Below are positions 1 to 5,652 of a stretch of 6,610 nucleotides of DNA, in pieces; position 1 is the stretch's first letter, and each line of letters opens with the position of its first letter. The notes below the pieces were generated by a model. That model was not told the origin of the DNA, searched no databases, and was given only the letters and a program-made list of their open reading frames with translations. This stretch comes from Desulfamplus sp. GTDB lineage: Bacteria > Desulfobacterota > Desulfobacteria > Desulfobacterales > Desulfobacteraceae. Made by a program: the position numbers and the translations under genes. Location: NCBI GenBank assembly GCA_015232935.1, contig JADFYT010000134.1, forward strand, positions 1 to 6,610, given 5' to 3'.

Positions 1-1362
1 ACTAACGAGGAAGTGAAAAAAAAGACCGCCCAGCTTCTGGATCAGGGCGAAATATTTGCTTTCGGGCTTTCTGAAAAAGAGCATGGTGCTGACATCTACT
101 CAAGTGAGATGACTCTGACTCAGCTATCAGAAGGAAAATATGTAGCTGACGGTGGCAAGTATTATATAGGCAATGCCAACGAGGCTGGTCTTGTATCTGT
201 ATTTGCCAAGGATTCTGACACCGAAGAGTATGTTTTCTTTACCGCTGATCCCAAACATGAAAACTATGATCTGGTCAAGAATGTTACAAGTAACCAGTCC
301 TATGTTGCCGAGTTTGGGCTTCATGGCTATCCCGTGACTGACGCAGATATCCTCTCAAGAGGAGAACACGCCTGGGACTGTGCCCTTAATACCATTAATG
401 TTGGAAAATACAATCTTGGCTGGGCATCTATCGGAATTTGCAGCCATGCCTTTTTTGAAGCGATCAACCATGCCTCAAAAAGAAACCTTTATGGCAAGTT
501 CGTGACTGATTTTCCCCATGTACAGTCATTGATGACAGATGCGTTTGCACGTCTTGCGGCCATGAAGCTTTTTGCCCGCAGAAATGCTGATTACATGAGA
601 ACCGCCTCAAAAGATGACAGGCGTTATCTTCTTTATAATCCGCTGACAAAGATGAAGGTCACAACTCAGGGCGAAGAGGTGATAAACCTTTTATGGGATG
701 TTATTGCTGCCAAGGGGTTTGAAAAGGATATGTATTTTGAAATGGCAGCCATTGACATAAGAGCACTTCCCAAACTTGAAGGGACTGTCCATGTCAATAT
801 GGCACTTATTGTCAAATTCATGGCAAATTATCTGTTCGTGCCCGCTGTCATGCCTGAAATTCCAACAGTGGATCAGCCTGCCAACGACGATTTCCTTTTC
901 AATCAGGGGCCGACAAAAGGTCTTGGAAAGACCGTATTCCACGATTTTGACAAGGCTTATTCAAGTGTTGACCTGCCCAATATTGCCATTTTCAGAGAGC
1001 AGATCGCTCTTCTAAAAGAGATGCTGATCAATGCGGGGCCTGACAAGCATCAGAGCAAGGATATAGATTTTCTGCTGATTCTTGGAGAGCTGTTTACCGT
1101 GGTTGCCTATGGGCAGCTCATAATTGAAAACGCGCTACTCAGAAAGGTCGAAAATGATATTCTTGATCAGATTTTTGATTTCATGATCAGGGATTTTTCC
1201 AAACATGCACTTCAGCTCTACTCCAAGAGCAGCAGCAACGACAAGCAGATGGAGTTTGCCCTTAAAATGATCCGCAAACCCCAACTCAATCAGGAGCGAT
1301 TCCAGAGAGTATGGGAAAAATATGTGTACTCATCAAAAGATAACTATGAGATGAATAATTGA
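1..1362 (+). CDS. Acyl-CoA dehydrogenase, large type (5' end missing)
   Basis: The frame is open from base 1, so the gene starts before the window; the GTG at 13 is an internal valine codon with no ribosome binding site visible in the few bases before it. The 453 visible residues include GLSEKEHGAD (about residues 22-31), matching the flavin/substrate-contact strand of acyl-CoA dehydrogenases (usual form LTEPxxGSD). A helical stretch with RNLYGKF and FPHVQ follows, then LEGT. Its Glu (codon 778-780, about residue 260) sits where the catalytic base of the YEGT motif lies in medium-chain enzymes. Family members use FAD to form trans-2-enoyl-CoA and pass electrons to ETF. About 190 residues follow the catalytic Glu, far more than in the ~400-residue enzymes, so this belongs to a large (~550-600 residue) subgroup. 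Chain-length preference cannot be read from the sequence. The gene ends at TGA 1360-1362. Confidence 0.88.
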   Translation, partial: TNEEVKKKTAQLLDQGEIFAFGLSEKEHGADIYSSEMTLTQLSEGKYVADGGKYYIGNANEAGLVSVFAKDSDTEEYVFFTADPKHENYDLVKNVTSNQSYVAEFGLHGYPVTDADILSRGEHAWDCALNTINVGKYNLGWASIGICSHAFFEAINHASKRNLYGKFVTDFPHVQSLMTDAFARLAAMKLFARRNADYMRTASKDDRRYLLYNPLTKMKVTTQGEEVINLLWDVIAAKGFEKDMYFEMAAIDIRALPKLEGTVHVNMALIVKFMANYLFVPAVMPEIPTVDQPANDDFLFNQGPTKGLGKTVFHDFDKAYSSVDLPNIAIFREQIALLKEMLINAGPDKHQSKDIDFLLILGELFTVVAYGQLIIENALLRKVENDILDQIFDFMIRDFSKHALQLYSKSSSNDKQMEFALKMIRKPQLNQERFQRVWEKYVYSSKDNYEMNN

Positions 1363-1402
1363 TAAAGAACTAGGGACTTCATGCTCTTTAGTTTTTATTG
1401 CT

Positions 1403-1431
1403 GTAGAGGTTTAGCATTGCTACACCTCTAC
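1403..1431. repeat. Inverted repeat downstream of the acyl-CoA dehydrogenase gene
   Basis: Two 13-base arms, GTAGAGGTTTAGC and GCTACACCTCTAC, pair with one mismatch around an ATT loop. It lies 40 bases after the stop codon, where a transcription terminator would be expected, but no T-run follows on either strand. It could be an imperfect or factor-assisted terminator, an mRNA 3'-end stabiliser or a protein-binding site. Confidence 0.5.
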
Positions 1432-1436
1432 TTGCC

Positions 1437-1461
1437 ATGAAAATGGATTCATGATTTTCAT
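1437..1461. repeat. Second inverted repeat in the same spacer
   Basis: ATGAAAAT (1437-1444) and ATTTTCAT (1454-1461) are perfect 8-base arms around a 9-base loop. The stem is AT-rich and weak, and no T-run follows. With the stronger hairpin just upstream it may mark the gap between two transcription units. Its function is unknown. Confidence 0.3.
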
Positions 1462-1496
1462 TATTCGGGGTGTTGGCACGACAGCCATGAAAGTTT

Positions 1497-1503
1497 AAAG
1501 GAG
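1497..1503 (+). promoter_or_regulatory. Ribosome binding site of the nitroreductase gene
   Basis: AAAGGAG is a strong Shine-Dalgarno match. It lies 12 bases before the ATG at 1516, slightly longer than usual. A TTG at 1511 is closer but out of frame, so the ATG is the start. Confidence 0.7.
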
Positions 1504-1515
1504 ATATTTATTGCC

Positions 1516-2175
1516 ATGTCGCTAAGCGGTTTACTGAAAAAACGTTTTTCCATACGTGCTTTTCTGGACAAACCAGTTCCTGAAGAGATTTTAAAGAGAA
1601 TCTTTACAGATGCCCGGTTATCGCCATCAAATTGTAATGTGCAGCCCTGGCAGATATATGTTGTTTCCGGTGCAAAGAAGAACGAGCTCAAAGACAAACT
1701 TGTTCAGGCCGTGATGAGCGGTCAGGCTCCAAATCCTGATTTTAACTGGAAGGTAAGCTATAAGGGGGTTCACAGAGATCGACAGTTTGGATCTGCCAAC
1801 GCTCTTTACAGCTCAATGGGAATTGAACGAAGCGATAAACAAGCCAGAATGGTTGCCATGCTTCAGAACTGGACATTTTTTAATGCTCCGCATGCTCTGT
1901 TTTTCACCATGGAAAAATATCTGGACATCATGGGGGCGGTTGATATGGGTATTTATGCCCAGACTCTGACTCTGTTGATGACAGAACATGGTATCTCAAG
2001 CTGCCTTCAAGGTGCATTGGGTCAATTTCCTGACCCTGTCAGGGATTTTTTGAATATTCCGGAAGAGCGGGGAATCCTTTTTGGTATGTCGTTTGGCTAT
2101 GCAGACGAAAAAGCTGTGGTAAATGCTACCAGAACAGAGCGAGAACCGCTTGAAAATTCAGTGGTGTTTTTATGA
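1516..2175 (+). CDS. Nitroreductase-family FMN flavoprotein
   Basis: This 219-residue protein has the usual length and layout of the nitroreductase family, FMN enzymes that reduce nitro groups, quinones or related acceptors with NAD(P)H, usually as cytoplasmic dimers. The N-terminal RFSIRAF (residues 10-16) supplies the basic and serine residues that normally contact the FMN phosphate. SPSNCNVQPW (36-45) is the classic second FMN-binding segment. GISSCLQGALG (159-169) and GMSFGYAD (190-197) are the C-terminal FMN/dimer motifs, followed by a basic tail (RTERE). The insertion around 70-110, with several charged residues, resembles the longer nitrobenzoate-reductase-like subgroup. The physiological substrate cannot be told from sequence. 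The start is supported by AAAGGAG upstream; the stop is TGA 2173-2175. It is separated from the acyl-CoA dehydrogenase gene by two hairpins, so a separate transcript is likely. Confidence 0.92.
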   Translation: MSLSGLLKKRFSIRAFLDKPVPEEILKRIFTDARLSPSNCNVQPWQIYVVSGAKKNELKDKLVQAVMSGQAPNPDFNWKVSYKGVHRDRQFGSANALYSSMGIERSDKQARMVAMLQNWTFFNAPHALFFTMEKYLDIMGAVDMGIYAQTLTLLMTEHGISSCLQGALGQFPDPVRDFLNIPEERGILFGMSFGYADEKAVVNATRTEREPLENSVVFL

Positions 2176-2301
2176 GTGTCGTTTTTGCTCGTCAGTCATA
2201 AGTTTTTCCAGTTAGCACTGCGTGTAGTGTTGAATTGGAGTTTGACGCCTGACATATCGTACAGGAAATGAGAAGTTACGACTCACGAGGTTTTATGGGA
2301 T

Positions 2302-2877
2302 TCAGGGAACAGGGGAGGGCGAGACTGACAGCTCGGTTATTGAGTCTGACAGCAGTACCTCGCAGTACCGGCAATACTGGTTTGATTTTAAATCAACGTC
2401 ATCAAGGCTTCGGCAGTAATGCATTATGCATGAATGATCCTTGCAGTGCCGCAAGTTAAAGGTGTGCCCAAGTTCATGAATGCTCTCTTTTATTATCCTG
2501 TCAAACACCTTTTTTTTAGAAAGCTGAAGATCGGTATTCAGACGGTTGATAGATACGATGCAGGCAATGCCGTTAAGCTGGGCCTCTCCGTAAACATGTG
2601 TCAATATCGGTATAAAAAGATCCTTGTCTGTGATGGCAAGAATTTTAAGGCATCTTTCAGGGGCAAGATCAGCAAGCTTTGCGAGTATAATAGTGGAGTT
2701 GTACTGATTTCGGTCAGAATTGAACGCAAAATCAATGTTTTGCAGCAAAGGAGATACTTTTACGGGATATCCGAAGAAATCTCCCACGCCCTCCGAGATA
2801 TTTTCGGCAAGTGCGGGGGATATTCCCTCTGTTGGTGAAACCAGAATAAATGGAAGTTTCCCTATTGTATTATTCAT
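2302..2877 (-). CDS. amzA: Archaemetzincin-type zinc metalloprotease
   Basis: This 191-residue protein has the length of archaemetzincins, metzincin-clan peptidases common in archaea and scattered in bacteria. The signature is intact: HELGHTFNLRHC gives zinc ligands H134, H138 and H144 with catalytic E135. C145, C150, C169 and C172 form the second, structural zinc site, and M152 is in the Met-turn position (pattern HExxH-x5-HC-x4-C-x-M-x16-CxxC). The usual Gly after HExxHxx is Asn (N141); Asn is tolerated there in metzincins, so activity is plausible. No signal peptide or membrane segment is seen, so it is probably cytoplasmic. Substrates of the family are poorly known. The C-terminus (SVSPSPVP) looks unstructured. 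The start ATG (2875-2877) has only a weak upstream purine tract and sits 7 bases from the 42-base repeat array, so its leader lies inside that array. It shares the strand of the response regulator gene, 150 bases away, and could be co-transcribed. Confidence 0.88.
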   Translation of the reverse strand: MNNTIGKLPFILVSPTEGISPALAENISEGVGDFFGYPVKVSPLLQNIDFAFNSDRNQYNSTIILAKLADLAPERCLKILAITDKDLFIPILTHVYGEAQLNGIACIVSINRLNTDLQLSKKKVFDRIIKESIHELGHTFNLRHCKDHSCIMHYCRSLDDVDLKSNQYCRYCEVLLSDSITELSVSPSPVP

Positions 2878-2883
2878 GTATGA

Positions 2884-3002
2884 TTCTGTCTTTTAAAGAC
2901 GATAACGTTTGACCTTGCTTTAGCGTTCTGTCTGTTCAGGGTGATAGCGGTTGATCTTGCTTTAGCGTTCTGTCTGTTCAAGGCGACAGCGGTTGATTTT
3001 GA
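2884..3002 (-). repeat. 42-base tandem repeat derived from the 3' end of the regulator gene
   Basis: Copies start at 2901, 2943 and 2985 (the last 18 bases long), with another partial copy at 2884-2900. The two full copies match at 37 of 42 positions by hand count. The repeat resembles the adjacent regulator gene around 3045-3066 (19 of 22 bases). Read on the - strand, the units encode SKINRYHPEQTER-stop and SKVKRYRL-stop, beside the regulator's real end SKIKRYDLQKI-stop. The partial unit nearest the gene reads IKINRCRLEQTER in frame after the regulator's stop. The array therefore looks like repeated duplication of a gene's tail, each unit carrying its own TAA, not a REP or CRISPR element. 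It fills most of the gap up to the archaemetzincin start. Confidence 0.85.
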
Positions 3003-3027
3003 TATGAGAGTATTGTTCATGAATCAC

Positions 3028-4392
3028 TTATATCTTCTGAAGGTCATAGCGTTTGATCTTGCTGTAAAGTGTTGACCTGTCAATACCAAGAGATGCGGCA
3101 CTTCTGGCTATATTCCACTCATTTTCATTCAGGATATTGAAAATATGGTGCTTTTCAAGATCATTCAAGGTTTTTACTGATGGATGACCTGGAACGGACG
3201 GCTCATTCGATCCCATGCACTCCGGCGATACAATGGGAAGATCCACAGCTTCTATGGTGTGGCTCCGGCATACTACAACAGCCCGTTCCACAGCATTGGA
3301 AAGCTCTCTTACGTTCCCCGGCCAGTTGTAGAGCATCAGCTCATCCGTGGCGTCTCTGCTTATGCGCTCCACAGGCTTGTTTATCTCCTGTACAAATTTA
3401 TGGAGAAAATGGTTTGCCAGAAGAGGTATATCCTCCTTTCTTTTTCTCAAGGGCGGCATGGTCAAAGCAATCACGTTAAGGCGGTAGTAAAGATCTTCTC
3501 TGAATGTGCGATCCTGAATGGCCTTTTCAAGGTTGCTGTTTGTGGCGGCAACCACACGAAAATTTGCCGCGATAGGCTGTGTTCCTCCAACCTTGTAAAA
3601 TACTCTCTCTTCAAGAACATGGAGAAGATCGATCTGCATTCGCATTGATATCTCTCCGATCTCATCCAGAAAAAGAGTTCCTCCGCGAGCCATTTCAAGG
3701 CGACCTTTTCTGGTCTCCTTTGCATCGGTAAAAGCTCCCTTCTGATGACCAAAGAGTTCGCTCTCCATGATCTGTTCCGGAATGGCTCCGCAGTTTACAC
3801 TGACAAAAGGCCCCTCTTTAAGGGGGCTGCTGGTATGAATTGCTTTTGCAGCCATACCTTTGCCGGTACCGGTCTCTCCTGTTATGAGCACAGTCGATCT
3901 TGTCTCCTGAATATCCTGGATCAGCTTGAATATCTCCTGCATGGCGGCAGATTGCCCAATCATGCTTTCAAACCGGCTTCGCTCCTTGAACTCCTCTTTA
4001 AGATATTGGTTTTCCCGTTTTCTTGACTGATGGTCTGTAAGTTTTTCTATAAGAACCCCAAGCTCGTTGGGATCAAATGGTTTGAGCAGATAATCATAAG
4101 CCCCTGCCTTCATGGCCTCCACAGATGAGGGGATGGAGCCAAAGGCTGTAATCATTATCACATCAATATCAGGATAGTGCTCTTTTACATGCTTGAGCAC
4201 ATCCACGCCACTGATGCCATCCATCTTGATATCTACAAGCAGTATATCAAAACTCTGATTTTTCAGTATCTCTATGCATTTTTCTCCGCTCTCCGCAGTC
4301 ATGATCTGGTGGCCGTCCCTTTCAAGCCAACCGGCCAGGGATTCACGTATAATAAGTTCATCATCCACGATCAAAACTCTGGTTTGATGCAT
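3028..4392 (-). CDS. Sigma-54-dependent response regulator, NtrC family
   Basis: The 454-residue protein has the full three-domain layout. The receiver domain (about 4-120) has acidic D10/D11, phospho-acceptor D54, T82 and K104. The AAA+ sigma-54 activator domain (about 143-375) has Walker A GETGTGKG (172-179), loop GAFTDA (219-224), Walker B GGTLFLDEIGE (237-247), the FREDLYYRL arginine-finger region (297-305) and sensor II WPGNVREL (357-364). A Fis-type helix-turn-helix lies at about 410-450. Family members, once phosphorylated, bind upstream sites and use ATP to open sigma-54 promoters. The loop that contacts sigma-54 is normally GAFTGA; here the second Gly is Asp. No histidine kinase gene is in the window. 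The start ATG (4390-4392) has a clear AAGGAA site. The gene is downstream of, and co-directional with, the two H-protein-like genes but separated from them by 342 bases. Its 3' end has spawned the neighbouring tandem repeats. Confidence 0.95.
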   Translation of the reverse strand: MHQTRVLIVDDELIIRESLAGWLERDGHQIMTAESGEKCIEILKNQSFDILLVDIKMDGISGVDVLKHVKEHYPDIDVIMITAFGSIPSSVEAMKAGAYDYLLKPFDPNELGVLIEKLTDHQSRKRENQYLKEEFKERSRFESMIGQSAAMQEIFKLIQDIQETRSTVLITGETGTGKGMAAKAIHTSSPLKEGPFVSVNCGAIPEQIMESELFGHQKGAFTDAKETRKGRLEMARGGTLFLDEIGEISMRMQIDLLHVLEERVFYKVGGTQPIAANFRVVAATNSNLEKAIQDRTFREDLYYRLNVIALTMPPLRKRKEDIPLLANHFLHKFVQEINKPVERISRDATDELMLYNWPGNVRELSNAVERAVVVCRSHTIEAVDLPIVSPECMGSNEPSVPGHPSVKTLNDLEKHHIFNILNENEWNIARSAASLGIDRSTLYSKIKRYDLQKI

Positions 4393-4399
4393 GATATAT

Positions 4400-4405
4400 T
4401 TCCTT
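4400..4405 (-). promoter_or_regulatory. Ribosome binding site of the response regulator gene
   Basis: On the - strand AAGGAA lies 7 bases before the ATG at 4392-4390, a near-ideal distance, which supports this start. The receiver domain also begins at once after it, as is usual in the family. Confidence 0.75.
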
Positions 4406-4525
4406 GCGAGTAACTGTTTTTATCTTTTTTACAACCCGAGCTTTTTATTACCGGATTTTTTGTTGTTATGGATTTATCGATACTAAACGAACATGGTCGG
4501 ATGGGAAGCCGGCCACCCCCAAGCA

Positions 4526-4547
4526 TGAAAACCATAATGTGTTTTCA
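4526..4547. repeat. Inverted repeat upstream of the regulator gene
   Basis: TGAAAAC (4526-4532) and GTTTTCA (4541-4547) are perfect 7-base arms with an 8-base spacer. The arm-to-arm distance of 15 bases suits a dimeric DNA-binding protein as well as an RNA hairpin. It is about 135 bases before the regulator start, a possible autoregulatory site (inference). Confidence 0.35.
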
Positions 4548-4572
4548 CGGTAAACGTATGCAGCCAGGTTGA

Positions 4573-4604
4573 CCTAAAAATGCCACACTCTTTTGATTTT
4601 TAGG
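4573..4604. repeat. 9-base inverted repeat in the same spacer
   Basis: CCTAAAAAT (4573-4581) and ATTTTTAGG (4596-4604) are perfect arms with a 14-base loop. On the - strand no T-run follows, so it does not look like an intrinsic terminator for the upstream gene. An operator or a weak RNA hairpin is possible. Confidence 0.4.
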
Positions 4605-4734
4605 ATAATACTTCAAAAAAAATGAAAAAGCTATTGTTACTTTACAGTTTGTCCCAATTGAAATTTTTGCCAGATGTACTGTTCAAGAGGAGAATTCTGC
4701 TATTTTAAACTTGTCCCGTTATTGTGAATCAATA

Positions 4735-5487
4735 TCATTGTTTCAAAAAGCACTCCACAAGCCTGTCCCATTCAAGTCCAGGGGCATTGCCGTAAATATC
4801 ATCTCCCAGGTTTCCTCCGTCGGCAGCCATCAGCCCTGTCTCCGCTTCGAGTATTTCGTAAAGATCCTCAATGTGCTGTTTTAGATAGGAACGGCTCTCT
4901 TCCATGAACAGTAGATCCTTCATGTCGTTTCGCAGACTGTCACAATGTACCATCACCATCCATCCATTGCAGTAGGGGCTCAGATTTGCAGCTCCTTTTT
5001 CTTTGAGCATATCCCTGTTTACCGCTGTCACAACTCCATTGACAGGAGATAGAATGGATGCACTGTTGCCTTCTCTGAAAATCCGGATCAAAGGCTCTCC
5101 TTTCACGGCTTTTGTCCCTATTAACGGCAGTTCAATGTGGTCGGGAGTTCCAAGCAGACGAAGCACAAAATCATCTATCCCAACTCTTGTTTCATTCTCC
5201 TCCTCAAGTTTGACCCATGCATGTCCTTTGGCAAGATAATAACCGGTTGGAAAAGAGATTCCATCAATTTTGTGATAATGAACAGGCGACATAACTGTAT
5301 GCACCCGGTATTGATCCTGAAAATACTGGTCAAACTCACAACTTGAACAGCGGTACTCCCGATCGCACATCCTGTATTCAATATGCCCCTTAAGATGGTG
5401 AATGCAGGGTTTGCGGGCACACAGGGCATTTTCAAACCCGTAATTTTGCGACATCTCATGCTTTAATATCTGGATTGAATTTTCCAT
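4735..5487 (-). CDS. H-protein-like protein with one four-cysteine module
   Basis: The 250-residue protein has three parts. Residues 28-50 hold C28, C41, C47 and C50 (C-x12-C-x5-C-x2-C) followed by EFDQYFQD; such spacing could bind zinc or an Fe-S cluster. Residues about 79-181 resemble glycine cleavage H protein: GHAWV matches the family's HEWV, VGIDDFVLRLLG matches VGITDYAQxxLG, and SPVNGVVTAVN matches the strand after the lipoyl hairpin. However, the segment aligned with ESVKA reads REGNSAS and has no lysine, so it is probably not lipoylated. A tail (about 205-250) with a helix and DGGNLGDDIYGN is shared with the next gene. No signal peptide or membrane helix is seen. The start ATG has AAGGTG upstream; the stop is TGA. 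No other glycine-cleavage genes are present, so a role in glycine catabolism is unlikely. Its placement with a response regulator suggests a sensory or redox role (inference). Confidence 0.8.
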   Translation of the reverse strand: MENSIQILKHEMSQNYGFENALCARKPCIHHLKGHIEYRMCDREYRCSSCEFDQYFQDQYRVHTVMSPVHYHKIDGISFPTGYYLAKGHAWVKLEEENETRVGIDDFVLRLLGTPDHIELPLIGTKAVKGEPLIRIFREGNSASILSPVNGVVTAVNRDMLKEKGAANLSPYCNGWMVMVHCDSLRNDMKDLLFMEESRSYLKQHIEDLYEILEAETGLMAADGGNLGDDIYGNAPGLEWDRLVECFLKQ

Positions 5488-5492
5488 CTCTT

Positions 5493-5498
5493 CACCTT
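5493..5498 (-). promoter_or_regulatory. Ribosome binding site of the left H-protein-like gene
   Basis: On the - strand AAGGTG, the 3' part of the AAGGAGGTG consensus, lies 5 bases before the ATG at 5487-5485. It supports this start and indicates that the gene has its own translation signal and is not translationally coupled to the gene upstream. Confidence 0.6.
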
Positions 5499-5524
5499 AT
5501 CAGTCTGTTTTTTTTAGCGATTTG

Positions 5525-5560
5525 TATTACATGGACTCTTTATATTACATGGACTCTTTA
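5525..5560. repeat. Perfect 18-base tandem duplication
   Basis: TATTACATGGACTCTTTA occurs twice head to tail (5525-5542 and 5543-5560) with no mismatch, 38 bases before the start codon of the left H-protein-like gene. The perfect identity suggests a recent duplication or a conserved site pair. It lies in the likely leader or promoter region of that gene. Confidence 0.9.
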
Positions 5561-5637
5561 TAGATTTTGAATGGATAAACATTCGACTCACCCGGAAATG
5601 GGCTGCCCCCAAAATCTTAAAAGTCTGTAAAGAGTCC
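5551..5637. repeat. Long-range inverted repeat between the two H-protein-like genes
   Basis: GGACTCTTTA (5551-5560, and again at 5533-5542 in the tandem copy) is exactly complementary to TAAAGAGTCC (5628-5637). AGATTTTG (5563-5570) also pairs with CAAAATCT (5610-5617). Together they could form a bulged stem spanning most of the spacer, with alternative pairing to the other tandem copy. No T-run places it as a simple terminator. RNA processing, attenuation or protein binding are possible. Confidence 0.55.
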
Positions 5638-5652
5638 GTTGCATGCACAGTA

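Larger units (their letters stand above)
4393..4734. other. 342-base spacer between regulator and H-protein-like gene
   Basis: No convincing gene is seen on either strand. The spacer is AT-rich with runs of A and T, and it contains two inverted repeats (4526-4547 and 4573-4604). It probably holds the promoter of the response regulator gene and the 3' end of the upstream transcript. I found no convincing sigma-54 (-24/-12) element and no clear -35/-10 pair on the - strand. Confidence 0.5.

Noticed and set aside
1473..1489. A possible sigma-54 promoter ahead of the nitroreductase gene: TTGGCACG is a perfect -24 element.
   Set aside because: The -12 position at the required spacing reads CCATG instead of TTGCW and lacks the essential GC, so only half of the promoter is present.
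2211..2232. A possible convergent terminator hairpin around GCACTGCGTGTAGTGT.
   Set aside because: The stem has only four Watson-Crick pairs before relying on G-T wobbles, and no T-run follows on either strand.
2434..2838. Long open frame on the + strand (about 134 codons).
   Set aside because: It lies wholly antisense to the archaemetzincin gene, has no recognisable motifs, and the - strand frame has a complete zinc-protease signature.
2884..3002. A possible CRISPR or REP array.
   Set aside because: The 42-base units abut with no spacers, are few and imperfect, and are explained by duplication of the adjacent gene's 3' end.
3184..3648. Open frame of about 154 codons on the + strand, and a similar antisense one at 3180-3479.
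   Set aside because: Both are antisense to the well-conserved AAA+ domain of the response regulator and encode no recognisable domain.
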